The notes under the pieces were generated by a model. That model searched no databases and was not told the origin of the DNA. It worked only from the letters and a program-made list of their open reading frames with translations. A program made the position numbers and the translations under genes. Below, one piece after another: positions 1 through 6,800 of a DNA stretch of 15,673 bases; within the stretch, counting starts at the first letter, position 1, and each line of letters starts with the position of its first letter. The stretch is from PGZG01 sp040235405 (GTDB lineage: Bacteria > Pseudomonadota > Gammaproteobacteria > Pseudomonadales > Alcanivoracaceae), in NCBI GenBank assembly GCA_040235405.1, contig JBECKT010000064.1, forward strand, positions 1 through 15,673. Reading direction: 5' to 3'.

Positions 1-126
1 GGCGATAACGTCAAGCTGGTGGTGAAGCTGATCAACCCGATTGCCATGGATGAAGGCCTGCGCTTCGCGATTCGCGAAGGCGGCCGTACCGTTGGCGCCG
101 GCGTGGTAGCTAAAATCATCGCCTGA
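1..126 (+). CDS. tuf: Elongation factor Tu, C-terminal fragment (5' truncated by window)
   Basis: The first 41 codons in frame 1 followed by TGA encode the end of EF-Tu domain III. The conserved run GLRFAIREGGRTVGAGVVAK ends in IIA. EF-Tu is the GTPase that delivers aminoacyl-tRNA to the ribosomal A site, and this C-terminal barrel contacts tRNA and EF-Ts. The start lies upstream of the window. A tRNA-Trp gene follows 70 nt downstream, and a second tuf begins at 15561, so this is one of two copies in the cluster. Two copies bracketing secE...fusA is a common gammaproteobacterial arrangement. The family identity is certain; whether it is called tufA or tufB is only convention. Confidence 0.97.
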   Translation, partial: GDNVKLVVKLINPIAMDEGLRFAIREGGRTVGAGVVAKIIA

Positions 127-141
127 TCCGGCTGCGGATCA
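124..141 (+). other. Hairpin containing the tuf stop codon
   Basis: TGATCCG (124-130), loop GCTG, CGGATCA (135-141) forms a perfect 7-bp stem whose 5' arm begins with the tuf TGA stop codon. No T-run follows, so it is not an intrinsic terminator by itself. It stands immediately before the larger hairpin at 143-175, and the two may act together as a 3'-end structure. Confidence 0.5.
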
Positions 142-142
142 A

Positions 143-175
143 CAGCATGGCCGGGGCATGCGCCCCGGCCTGCTG
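143..175 (+). terminator. Candidate terminator or processing hairpin between tuf and tRNA-Trp
   Basis: GGCCGGGGC (149-157), loop ATGC, GCCCCGGCC (162-170) is a perfect 9-bp GC-rich stem. CAGCA (143-147) pairs with TGCTG (171-175) across one bulged T. Only a short weak T-tract follows (GCGTTTCG). It could reduce read-through from tuf into tRNA-Trp/secE, or act as an mRNA 3'-end barrier upstream of tRNA 5' processing. The stem is plain; its efficiency as a terminator is uncertain. Confidence 0.5.
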
Positions 176-196
176 CGTTTCGATAAAAGAGGTTAC

Positions 197-272
197 AGGC
201 CCGTAGTTCAATTGGTAGAGCACCGGTCTCCAAAACCGGGTGTTGGGGGTTCGAGTCCCTCCGGGCCTGCCA
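197..272 (+). tRNA. trpT: tRNA-Trp (anticodon CCA)
   Basis: This is a complete 76-nt cloverleaf. The acceptor stem AGGCCCG (197-203) pairs with CGGGCCT (262-268). The D arm has GTTC/GAGC (206-209/218-221). The anticodon stem CCGGT/ACCGG (223-227/235-239) carries loop CTCCAAA with anticodon CCA at 230-232, reading UGG. The T stem (245-249/257-261) carries loop TTCGAGT. Discriminator base G269 is followed by an encoded CCA (270-272). The body closely resembles E. coli tRNA-Trp. It sits between tuf and secE, as in pseudomonads, and is probably cut out of a longer transcript. I found no convincing promoter directly upstream: GATAAA at 182-187 resembles a -10 but lacks a -35. Confidence 0.98.
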
Positions 273-312
273 TATATTTGCTGCCGCTCAGGGTAGCGAC
301 AGGGTGTAACGA

Positions 313-684
313 ATGAGCGAGAAGGCTGAACAGAGCTCCGCCGGCGCACTGGATGCCGTGAAGTGGGTTGTAGTAACCGCTCTGGTGGTTGCGGCCATCT
401 GGGGCAACGGCTATTACGCCGAAATATCGCCGCTGTATCGGGCGCTGGCTATTGTTGCGCTCGCGCTGGTGGCGGCCTTTGTTGGTTTGCAGACTGAGCA
501 GGGCAGAGCATTCAACCAGCTTCGCAAGGATGCAGCGATTGAATTGCGCAAAGTGGTTTGGCCAACCCGTCAGGAAACGGTACAGACGACGCTGATCGTG
601 CTGGTGTTTGTTGTCATTGTTGCCCTGATTCTGTTTTTGATGGACTGGGTTCTCAACAGTCTGATTTCCTGGGTGATTGGCTGA
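313..684 (+). CDS. secE: Protein translocase subunit SecE
   Basis: A 123-residue inner-membrane protein of the SecYEG translocon that clamps and stabilises SecY. Three hydrophobic segments are visible, at about residues 16-35, 43-60 and 92-115. This is the three-helix form seen in E. coli and related bacteria; many other bacteria have only one helix. The conserved amphipathic/hinge motif ELRKVVWPTRQET lies at 77-89, just before the last helix. The ATG at 313 has an AGGGTG ribosome-binding site at 301-306, and the length is close to E. coli SecE (127). nusG starts 10 nt after the stop, and the SD of nusG overlaps the secE TGA, so the two genes are translationally linked as in E. coli. Confidence 0.96.
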   Translation: MSEKAEQSSAGALDAVKWVVVTALVVAAIWGNGYYAEISPLYRALAIVALALVAAFVGLQTEQGRAFNQLRKDAAIELRKVVWPTRQETVQTTLIVLVFVVIVALILFLMDWVLNSLISWVIG

Positions 685-694
685 GGTAAAGCAC

Positions 695-1237
695 ATGGCA
701 AAGCGCTGGTACGTCATCCACGCCTATTCGGGTTTTGAAAAGCACGTCAAGCGTGCCCTTGAAGAGCGCATCAAGCTGCGCCAAATGGAAGATCAGTTCG
801 GTCAGATTCTGGTGCCCACTGAGGAAGTCGTGGAAATCAAGGCTGGCCAGAAGCGCAAGTCCGAGCGGAAGTTTTTCCCGGGCTATGTATTGATCGAAAT
901 GGATATGAACGATGACAGTTGGCACCTGGTCAAGGAGACCTCCAAGGTGATGGGCTTTATCGGCGAAGATCCGAAGAAGCCGGGTCGGGTGGCGCCGATT
1001 ACCCAGCGCGAGGCAGATGCCATTCTGCAGCGCATGGATGACAGTGTCGAAAAGCCGAAGCCGAAGACATTGTTCGAGCCGGGCGAAGTGGTGCGGGTCT
1101 GCGATGGTCCGTTTGCTGATTTCAACGGCGTAGTCGAAGAAGTGAATTACGAGAAAAGCCGCCTGCATGTAGCAGTGCTTATTTTCGGACGCTCCACCCC
1201 GGTGGAGCTGGAGTTCAGTCAGGTCGAAAAAACCTGA
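695..1237 (+). CDS. nusG: Transcription termination/antitermination protein NusG
   Basis: A 180-residue NusG. The NGN domain (about 1-118) begins KRWYVIHAYSGFEK and contains RKFFPGYVLIEM at 58-69; in this family it binds the beta' clamp helices and suppresses pausing. A linker rich in KPKPK (120-124) leads to the C-terminal KOW domain (about 127-180), with FEPGEVVRVCDGPF and IFGR. F164 corresponds to the E. coli residue that contacts ribosomal protein S10, and the same domain binds Rho. I chose ATG 695 over the in-frame ATG at 677 because the family starts MAKRWY and TGAGGT (682-687) gives an SD with 7-nt spacing. It follows secE by 10 nt. Its partners, the rpoB and rpoC products, are encoded downstream. 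Confidence 0.97.
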   Translation: MAKRWYVIHAYSGFEKHVKRALEERIKLRQMEDQFGQILVPTEEVVEIKAGQKRKSERKFFPGYVLIEMDMNDDSWHLVKETSKVMGFIGEDPKKPGRVAPITQREADAILQRMDDSVEKPKPKTLFEPGEVVRVCDGPFADFNGVVEEVNYEKSRLHVAVLIFGRSTPVELEFSQVEKT

Positions 1238-1239
1238 TT
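1217..1239 (+). other. Inverted repeat spanning the nusG stop codon
   Basis: AGTCAGGT (1217-1224) pairs with ACCTGATT (1232-1239) over 8 bp including one G-T wobble, with a 7-nt A-rich loop. The nusG TGA (1235-1237) lies in the 3' arm. The T-run needed for a terminator is absent on this strand. The stem overlaps the last codons of nusG, so protein constraints could produce it by chance. Confidence 0.35.
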
Positions 1240-1246
1240 AAAGGTC

Positions 1247-1322
1247 GTCGCCGAAAGGCGGCATAACGCAAACCTCAGGGGAGCCTTTCGTCCATCCGGG
1301 CGGGGCGCTGGAACCCAAGGAG
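1247..1322 (+). promoter_or_regulatory. rplK leader with probable L1 autoregulatory site
   Basis: Two structures lie in the 92-nt nusG-rplK gap. The first is a hairpin with a GAAA tetraloop (GTCGCC 1247-1252 with GGCGGC 1257-1262). The second lies just upstream of and touching the SD. GGG (1279-1281) pairs with CCC (1314-1316), AGC (1282-1284) with GCT (1307-1309), and GTCC (1290-1293) with GGGC (1303-1306). These short helices are separated by one-sided bulges, followed directly by AAGGAG (1317-1322). In E. coli, L1 represses the rplK-rplA mRNA by binding a bulged-helix site of this general kind at the same place. I infer that function here from position and shape. No convincing -35/-10 pair is visible in the gap. 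Confidence 0.45.
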
Positions 1323-1329
1323 CATAGTC

Positions 1330-1758
1330 ATGGCAAAGAAGATTCAGGCCTATGTCCGGCTGCAGGTAAAAGCTGGCCAAGCCAACCCGAGTCCGCCGGT
1401 CGGTCCCGCACTGGGCCAACAGGGCGTGAACATCATGGAATTCTGCAAATCGTTTAACGCGCAGACCCAGCACATCGAGCCGGGTGCTCCTGTGCCGGTG
1501 GTCATTACCGTGTACAGCGACCGCTCTTTCACCTTCATCATGAAGACGCCGCCGGCGTCGTTCCTGCTGAAAAAGGCGGCTGGCATCAAGAGTGGTTCCG
1601 GCGTGCCGAACAAGAACAAGGTGGGCAAGGTAACCCGTGCCCAGCTGGAAGAGATTGCCAAGACCAAGCAGCCGGATCTTACCGCGGCTGATCTGGATGC
1701 GGCTGTCCGTACTATTGCTGGCAGTGCCCGTGCTATGGGCCTGGATGTGGAGGGCTAA
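1330..1758 (+). CDS. rplK: 50S ribosomal protein L11
   Basis: A 142-residue L11, the same length as the E. coli protein. The N-terminal domain carries the proline-rich PSPPVGPALGQ (20-30), the helix/hinge region implicated in stringent-factor (RelA) and thiostrepton responses. The C-terminal rRNA-binding domain (about 75-142) contains KTPPASFLLKKAAGI and SGSGVPNKNKVGKV, and binds the GTPase-associated centre of 23S rRNA next to the L10 stalk. N-terminal lysines are probable PrmA methylation targets, as is known for the family. The ATG at 1330 has AAGGAG (1317-1322) with 7-nt spacing. rplA follows after 3 nt, so the two are co-translated and presumably repressed together by L1. Confidence 0.98.
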   Translation: MAKKIQAYVRLQVKAGQANPSPPVGPALGQQGVNIMEFCKSFNAQTQHIEPGAPVPVVITVYSDRSFTFIMKTPPASFLLKKAAGIKSGSGVPNKNKVGKVTRAQLEEIAKTKQPDLTAADLDAAVRTIAGSARAMGLDVEG

Positions 1759-1761
1759 GTC

Positions 1762-2457
1762 ATGGCTAAACTGTCAAAGCGTGCCCGTCTGATCCGTGAA
1801 AAGGTCCAGCCCGGTAAAGTATATGCAATCGAGGAAGCGGTAGGCCTGCTCAGCGAGCTGTCGACCGTTAAATTCAAAGAGTCCATCGATGTAGCGGTGA
1901 ATCTCGGCGTTGATCCGCGCAAATCGGATCAGAACGTCCGTGGCGCCTCCGTGCTGCCGCACGGTACCGGCAAAACTGTCCGTGTGGCGGTGTTTGCTCA
2001 GGGTGCCAACGCTGAAGCGGCCAAGGCTGCCGGTGCTGACGTCGTCGGTTTCGACGATCTGGCCGAGCGCGTTCAGGCTGGCGAGATGGATTTCGATGTT
2101 GTCATCGCAACCCCTGATGCCATGCGTGTGGTCGGTAAGCTCGGCACTATCCTTGGTCCGCGTGGTCTGATGCCGAATCCGAAGGTTGGCACGGTAACCG
2201 CAGACGTTGCGACCGCGGTGAAGAATGCCAAGGGTGGTCAGGTGCGTTTCCGCACCGACAAAGGCGGCATCATCCATTGCACTGTTGGTCAGGTCGGATT
2301 TGACGTCAACGCGGTCAAGGAAAACCTTGAGGCGCTGCTGGCTGACCTGAAGCGGATCAAACCGTCTACGTCCAAGGGCGTGTACATCCGCAAGATCGCT
2401 TTGTCCTCGACCATGGGTCCGGGCCTGGCGATTGATATCAGCACCCTGTCGGTCTGA
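1762..2457 (+). CDS. rplA: 50S ribosomal protein L1
   Basis: A 231-residue L1 (E. coli has 234). It shows the family signature KLGTILGPRGLMPNPKVGTV at about residues 124-143, within the central insertion domain. The flanking halves of the discontinuous domain I carry KFKESIDVAVNLGVDPRKSDQNVRG near the N-terminus and KGVYIRKIALSSTMGPG near the C-terminus. L1 binds helix 76-78 of 23S rRNA, forms the mobile stalk that handles E-site tRNA, and is the translational repressor of the rplK-rplA mRNA. The ATG lies 3 nt after the rplK stop, with its SD (GGAGG, 1749-1753) inside the rplK C-terminal codons. A long structured leader follows before rplJ. Confidence 0.98.
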   Translation: MAKLSKRARLIREKVQPGKVYAIEEAVGLLSELSTVKFKESIDVAVNLGVDPRKSDQNVRGASVLPHGTGKTVRVAVFAQGANAEAAKAAGADVVGFDDLAERVQAGEMDFDVVIATPDAMRVVGKLGTILGPRGLMPNPKVGTVTADVATAVKNAKGGQVRFRTDKGGIIHCTVGQVGFDVNAVKENLEALLADLKRIKPSTSKGVYIRKIALSSTMGPGLAIDISTLSV

Positions 2458-2478
2458 TCCGGCGGGTGAGGTAATACA

Positions 2479-2535
2479 CCGGCGTCGCTGAAAGGCGCGC
2501 CGGCAACGGACTTTGAATGTCCGCCTTCGGGCGGG
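2479..2535 (+). other. Two hairpins at the 5' side of the rplJ leader
   Basis: CCGGCG (2479-2484) pairs with CGCCGG (2498-2503). Inside, after one unpaired T, CGCT/GGCG closes a GAAA tetraloop (2490-2493). A second hairpin, CCGCC (2521-2525) with GGCGG (2530-2534), has a very stable cTTCGg loop and flanking wobble pairs. Neither is followed by a T-run. They probably insulate or shape the rplJ leader, or mark RNase processing sites. Their role is unknown from sequence; the pairing itself is clear. Confidence 0.5.
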
Positions 2536-2536
2536 T

Positions 2537-2603
2537 GCGTCAAAGACCACAGGCGCCCGGCCGGTTTCCGGATCGGGCTTAAAACAACAGCCTGCGCAGA
2601 CGC
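2537..2603 (+). promoter_or_regulatory. L10 ribosomal protein leader (binding site for L10-L12 complex)
   Basis: This matches the gammaproteobacterial L10 leader. GCGTC (2537-2541) closes with GACGC (2599-2603). The 5' side continues with the internal segment AAAGACC. CAGGC (2550-2554) pairs with GCCTG (2590-2594). The inner hairpin is GCCCG/CGGGC plus CCGG/CCGG around a TTT loop (2555-2578), followed by the single-stranded TTAAAACAACA. The strings GTCAAAGACC, CAGG, TTAA and CCTGCGCAGACG correspond in order to those I know from the E. coli leader. The known role is binding of the L10(L7/L12)4 complex to repress rplJ-rplL translation. I see no clear promoter upstream. Confidence 0.85.
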
Positions 2604-2667
2604 GGTGTGGTTCAGTTTCACTGTGCCCCCGCGTATGGAAGCGGTAACGCGACCATAAACCGGGTGG

Positions 2668-2684
2668 TCGGCCATTTTGGTCGA
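2668..2684 (+). other. Hairpin just upstream of the rplJ ribosome-binding site
   Basis: TCGGCCA (2668-2674), loop TTT, TGGTCGA (2678-2684) forms a 7-bp stem with one G-T wobble. It ends 10 nt before the rplJ SD (GAGGAG, 2695-2700). It could hold the translation start open, or join a long-range fold with the L10 leader upstream. Function is inferred from position only. Confidence 0.4.
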
Positions 2685-2708
2685 TCGTATCAATGAGGAG
2701 ATTACACA

Positions 2709-3215
2709 GTGACTCTTAGACTCGAAGACAAAAAAGAGATCGTTGCGGCGGTGAACGAAGCTGCCAACAGCGCATTCTCCGCTGTGGTCGCCGACTATCG
2801 CGGTCTGACGGTATCGCAGCTGACCCAGCTGCGTTCCAAGGCTCGCGAGCAGAACGTTTATGTACGGGTGGTTCGTAACACTCTGGCGCGTCGTGCGCTG
2901 GAAGGTACCAACTTCTCCCTGCTGAACGATGCCCTGGTCGGCCCGAGCATCATCGGTCTGTCGATGTCCGTGGACGATATGGGCGCTGCTGCCCGTCTGT
3001 TCAAGGACTTCGCCAAGGACAATGCCAAGCTTGAAATCAAGGTTGGTGCCTATGAAGGCAAATTGTTCGCCGGCGCAGAGATCGATGTACTGGCCACGCT
3101 GCCGAACCGCGAACAGGCTCTCACCATGTTGGTGTCCGTGCTGCAGGCTCCGGTATCGAAGTTCGGCCGACTGCTGACCGCACTGAAAGAAAAGAACGAA
3201 GCTCAGGCTGCCTGA
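2709..3215 (+). CDS. rplJ: 50S ribosomal protein L10
   Basis: A 168-residue L10 that anchors L7/L12 dimers to 23S rRNA. The N-terminal rRNA-binding domain shows LEDKKEIVAAVNEAA, ADYRGLTVSQLTQLR and VYVRVVRNTLARRALEG (about 50-66), all typical of the family. The C-terminal tail, KFGRLLTALKEKNEAQAA, is the long helix that docks L7/L12. The start is GTG at 2709. An in-frame TGA at 2694 leaves no upstream alternative, and GAGGAG (2695-2700) is spaced 8 nt away. The TGA stop sits in a small stem (TCAGG 3203-3207 with CCTGA 3211-3215). rplL follows after 42 nt. Expression is expected to be repressed by L10-L12 binding at 2537-2603. Confidence 0.97.
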   Translation: MTLRLEDKKEIVAAVNEAANSAFSAVVADYRGLTVSQLTQLRSKAREQNVYVRVVRNTLARRALEGTNFSLLNDALVGPSIIGLSMSVDDMGAAARLFKDFAKDNAKLEIKVGAYEGKLFAGAEIDVLATLPNREQALTMLVSVLQAPVSKFGRLLTALKEKNEAQAA

Positions 3216-3257
3216 TCGCCGCCTGAACCACACCTGATCAAGATCTGGAGAAAGAAC

Positions 3258-3629
3258 ATGGCACTGTCCAAAGAAGATATCCTGAACGCCGTTGCTGAAC
3301 TGTCCGTGCTGGAGCTGGTTGAGCTGATTTCTGCTTTCGAAGAGAAGTTCAACGTTTCTGCCGCTGCTGTTGCTGTTGCCGCTGCCCCGGGTGCTGCTGC
3401 CGCCGCTGTTGAAGAGCAGACCGAGTTCAACGTTATGCTGACCGGTTTCGGTGACAAGAAAGTCGGCGTGATCAAGGCTGTTCGTGAAGCCACTGGTCTG
3501 GGCCTTAAAGAAGCCAAAGACCTGGTAGAAAGTGCTCCGGCTGCTGTGAAAGAAGGCGTTTCCAAGGCCGAAGCAGAAGAGCTGAAGAAGAAGATCGAAG
3601 AAGCCGGCGGCACCGCCGAGCTGAAGTAA
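3258..3629 (+). CDS. rplL: 50S ribosomal protein L7/L12
   Basis: A 123-residue L7/L12, the multi-copy stalk protein that recruits and stimulates translational GTPases. The N-terminal dimerisation/L10-binding domain (1-33) has LSVLELVELISAFEEKF. An alanine-rich flexible hinge (about 34-52) is followed by the globular C-terminal domain (about 55-123) with KKVGVIKAVREATGLGLKEA, the helix pair that touches EF-Tu and EF-G. The ATG at 3258 has GGAG (3247-3250) with 7-nt spacing. Strong codon bias (GCT, GAA, CTG) fits very high expression. It ends with TAA and is followed by an attenuator that separates ribosomal-protein from RNA polymerase expression. Confidence 0.98.
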   Translation: MALSKEDILNAVAELSVLELVELISAFEEKFNVSAAAVAVAAAPGAAAAAVEEQTEFNVMLTGFGDKKVGVIKAVREATGLGLKEAKDLVESAPAAVKEGVSKAEAEELKKKIEEAGGTAELK

Positions 3630-3640
3630 GCGCGAATGCG

Positions 3641-3672
3641 CTTGTCTTTCCTGCTCCGGCCGGGAAGACAGG
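3641..3672 (+). other. Long hairpin before the rplL-rpoB attenuator (possible RNase III target)
   Basis: CTTGTCTTTCC (3641-3651) pairs over 11 positions, including wobbles, with GGGAAGACAGG (3662-3672) around a 10-nt loop. A smaller GCGC/GCGC hairpin (3630-3641) precedes it right after the rplL stop. In E. coli an RNase III cleavage hairpin lies in the same intergenic region, but downstream of the attenuator. A processing role here is inference. Confidence 0.5.
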
Positions 3673-3673
3673 G

Positions 3674-3704
3674 GCTGGCAGCCGGTTTCGGCTGCCAGCT
3701 TTTT
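3674..3704 (+). terminator. Intrinsic attenuator between rplL and rpoB
   Basis: GCTGGCAGCCG (3674-3684), loop GTTT, CGGCTGCCAGC (3689-3699) is a perfect 11-bp stem followed immediately by TTTTT (3700-3704) and a second TTTTT at 3709-3713. This is a textbook intrinsic terminator and the strongest in the window. As in E. coli, it should end most transcripts after rplL, so that rpoB-rpoC are transcribed by the fraction that reads through. No strong promoter for rpoB is visible in 3705-3807. Confidence 0.92.
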
Positions 3705-3768
3705 GTCGTTTTTGCAGTATGTCGTCAGGTCCGAGCAGCACTGACGCACTTTAGATAGCAACACGATG

Positions 3769-3783
3769 TCGCCAGGTTGGCGA
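3769..3783 (+). other. Small hairpin in the rpoB 5' leader
   Basis: TCGCCA (3769-3774), loop GGT, TGGCGA (3778-3783) forms a perfect 6-bp stem. It lies 13 nt upstream of the rpoB SD (GAGG, 3797-3800). It is compatible with a translational control element, but it is short and may be incidental. Confidence 0.3.
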
Positions 3784-3807
3784 TGCAGCAACCGCCGAGG
3801 AACGCAG

Positions 3808-6800
3808 ATGGCATACTCATTCACTGAGAAAAAGCGGATCCGCAAAGATTTCGGCAAGCTCCCGACTGTGATGGAGGTGCCGTACCTTCTCGCAATCCAG
3901 CTTGATTCCTATCGCAAGTTTCTGCAGCAGAGTACCTCTGCTGACCAGCGCCTCGAAGAAGGCCTGGAAGCTGCTTTCCGTTCCGTGTTCCCGATTTCCA
4001 GCTACTCGGGTAACGCTGCACTGGAGTATGCCGGCTATGAGCTTGGCAAGCCGGTGTTTGACGTCAAGGAATGTATCCTGCGCGGCGCCACCTATGCGGC
4101 CCCGCTGCGCGTTCGCATCCGTCTGATGATCTACGACCGTGAGTCCTCCGGCGCGATCAAGGATATTCGCGAGCAACAGGTCTATATGGGTGAAATTCCC
4201 CTGATGACCGAAAACGGTACCTTTGTTATTAACGGTACCGAGCGCGTTATTGTTTCCCAGTTGCACCGCTCTCCGGGCGTGTTCTTCGATCACGATCGCG
4301 GCAAGACCCACAGCTCCGGCAAGCTGCTGTATTCCGCCCGGATCATTCCTTACCGTGGTTCCTGGCTGGATTTCGAATTCGATCCGAAGGATCAGGTATT
4401 CGTCCGTATTGACCGTCGTCGCAAACTGCCGGCTACCATTTTGCTGCGTGCGCTGGGCTACACCGCCGATGAAATCCTGGCGATGTTCTTCGACACCAAT
4501 GAGATCGTGCGTGATGGCGCCAACTATCGCATGAAGCTGATTGCCGAGCGCCTGCGTGGTGAGACTGCGACGTTCGACATCATGGCCGGTGACAAGCTGG
4601 TGGTGGAGCGTGGTCGTCGTATTACAGCTCGTCATATCCGGGAGCTCGAAAAAGCCAATATCGAGTATCTGGATATCCCGGGCGAGTATCTGCACGGCAA
4701 AACTCTGGCCCGCTCGGCTGTTAATCAGTCAACCGGCGAAGTGCTGTTTGAGTGCAACACCGAAATTACCGCCGAGGTTCTGGTCAAGCTTGAGAAAGCT
4801 GGCGTGACCGCATTCGAGACGCTGTACACCAACGATCTCGATAATGGTCCGTTCATGTCGGATACCCTGCGCACCGACCCGACTCGCAGTCAGCTTGAAG
4901 CGCTGGTGGAAATTTACCGGATGATGCGTCCGGGCGAGCCGCCGACCAAGGAAGCGGCAGAAAACCTGTTCAAGAACCTGTTCTTCACCGAAGAGCGTTA
5001 CGACCTGTCTGCAGTGGGTCGGATGAAGTTCAATCGCCGTCTTGGTCGTGAAGAAGAGAAGGGTGCCGGCATTGTCTACGATGGCCGCTACTTCTCGCTG
5101 CGCAGCGATGAAGAAGGCAAGCAGTACTACCAGCACATCGGTGAAGGCGTATCGGACATTATCGACGTGCTGCGCACGCTGGTAGATATCCGTAACGGTA
5201 ACGGCATCGTAGATGACATTGATCACCTCGGTAACCGTCGCGTCCGCTCCGTTGGCGAAATGGCCGAGAACCAGTTCCGCGTCGGCCTGGTCCGTGTTGA
5301 GCGCGCCGTCAAGGAGCGTCTGAGCCTGGCCGAATCCGAAGGCCTGATGCCGCAGGATCTGATCAACTCCAAGCCGGTTGCTGCCGCGGTCAAGGAGTTC
5401 TTCGGTTCGTCCCAGCTCAGCCAGTTTATGGATCAGAACAATCCGCTGTCGGAAGTGACTCACAAGCGTCGTGTCTCGGCGCTGGGCCCAGGCGGTCTGA
5501 CCCGTGAGCGTGCCGGCTTTGAAGTCCGTGACGTGCATCCGACCCACTATGGTCGCGTTTGTCCGATCGAGACGCCGGAAGGCCCGAACATCGGTCTGAT
5601 CAACTCGCTGGCAACCTATGCCCGCACCAACGAGTACGGCTTCCTTGAGTCGCCGTACCGCAAGGTGGCGAACGGTCAGGTCACCAATGACATCGAGTAT
5701 CTGTCTGCCATTGAAGAGGCCGAGTGTGTGATTGCACAGGCGGACTCGAAAGTGGACGGCAAAGACAAGTTTGTCGACGAGTTCGTTACGGTACGTCACC
5801 GCAACGAATTTACCATCATGCAGCCGGCCCAGATCACCCACATGGACGTGTCGCCGCGTCAGGTGGTGTCGATTGCAGCGTCGTTGATTCCGTTCCTGGA
5901 ACACGATGACGCCAACCGCGCACTGATGGGTTCGAACATGCAGCGCCAGGCCGTGCCGACCCTGTGCACCGAGAAGCCACTGGTCGGTACTGGCATCGAG
6001 CGCCATGTGGCGCGCGACTCCGGTGTCTGTGTGGTGGCGCGTCGTGGCGGGGTGATCGACAAGGTCGATGCTTCGCGCATTATCGTCAAGGTCAACGACG
6101 GTGAAATCGCAGAAGGCGAGGCTGGCGTCGATATTTACAACCTGACCAAATACACCCGTTCCAACCAGAACACCTGCATTAATCAGCGTCCGCTGGTGAA
6201 GATCGGTGACAAGGTGACGGGCGGTGACATTCTGGCAGACGGCCCGTCCACCGATATGGGGGAACTGGCGCTGGGTCAGAACATGCGCGTCGCCTTCATG
6301 CCGTGGAACGGCTACAACTTCGAAGACTCGATCCTGATCTCCGAGCGGGTGGTGAAAGAAGATCGCTTCACCTCCATTCACATTCAGGAACTGAGCTGTG
6401 TGGCTCGTGACACCAAACTGGGGCCGGAAGAAATTACCGCCGATATCCCGAACGTGGGTGAAGCGGCGCTGGCCAAGCTGGATGAGTCGGGCATTGTCTA
6501 TGTTGGCGCCGAAGTTGGCGCTGGCGACATTCTGGTTGGCAAGGTAACGCCCAAGGGCGAGGCCCAGCTGACTCCGGAAGAGAAACTGCTGCGCGCGATC
6601 TTCGGTGAGAAGGCGTCCGATGTGAAGGACACTTCCCTGCGGGTACCGTCTGGCGTCAAGGGCACCATCATTGACGTGCAGGTATTTACCCGTGACGGCG
6701 TCGAGAAGGACGACCGTGCCCGGCAGATCGATCAGGCCCAGCTGGAACAGTTCCGCAAGGACTTGAAAGACGAATACCGCATTCTTGAGCAGGACATTCT

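Noticed and set aside
182..187. GATAAA as a -10 box for a tRNA-Trp/secE promoter.
   Set aside because: No -35-like hexamer lies 16-18 nt upstream, where the sequence is the GC-rich hairpin arm.
116..717. Two minus-strand frames overlapping tRNA-Trp, secE and the start of nusG.
   Set aside because: Parts such as GPEGLEPPTPGFGDRCSTN are simply the reverse translation of the tRNA gene, a well-known type of false protein annotation.
2432..2457. TTGATA inside the end of rplA as the -35 of an rplJ promoter.
   Set aside because: The only -10-like hexamer (TCTGAT) is 15 nt away, too close; 16-18 nt spacings give no match. An rplJ promoter may exist, but I cannot point to it.
2693..2719. A nine-codon frame (ATG at 2693, stop TAG) overlapping the rplJ start in another frame, a possible leader peptide.
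   Set aside because: It has no SD of its own; the nearest purine-rich stretch lies after its ATG and serves the rplJ GTG. Such short frames are expected by chance.
3359..3415. Ala/Val-rich repeated codons in rplL as a tandem repeat or low-complexity insertion.
   Set aside because: This is the normal flexible hinge of L7/L12, present in all members of the family.
5400..5490. Possible rifampicin-resistance changes in the rpoB cluster I region.
   Set aside because: D542, H552 and S557 (E. coli D516, H526, S531) are all the usual sensitive residues. The S12 K43 and K88 positions are likewise unchanged.
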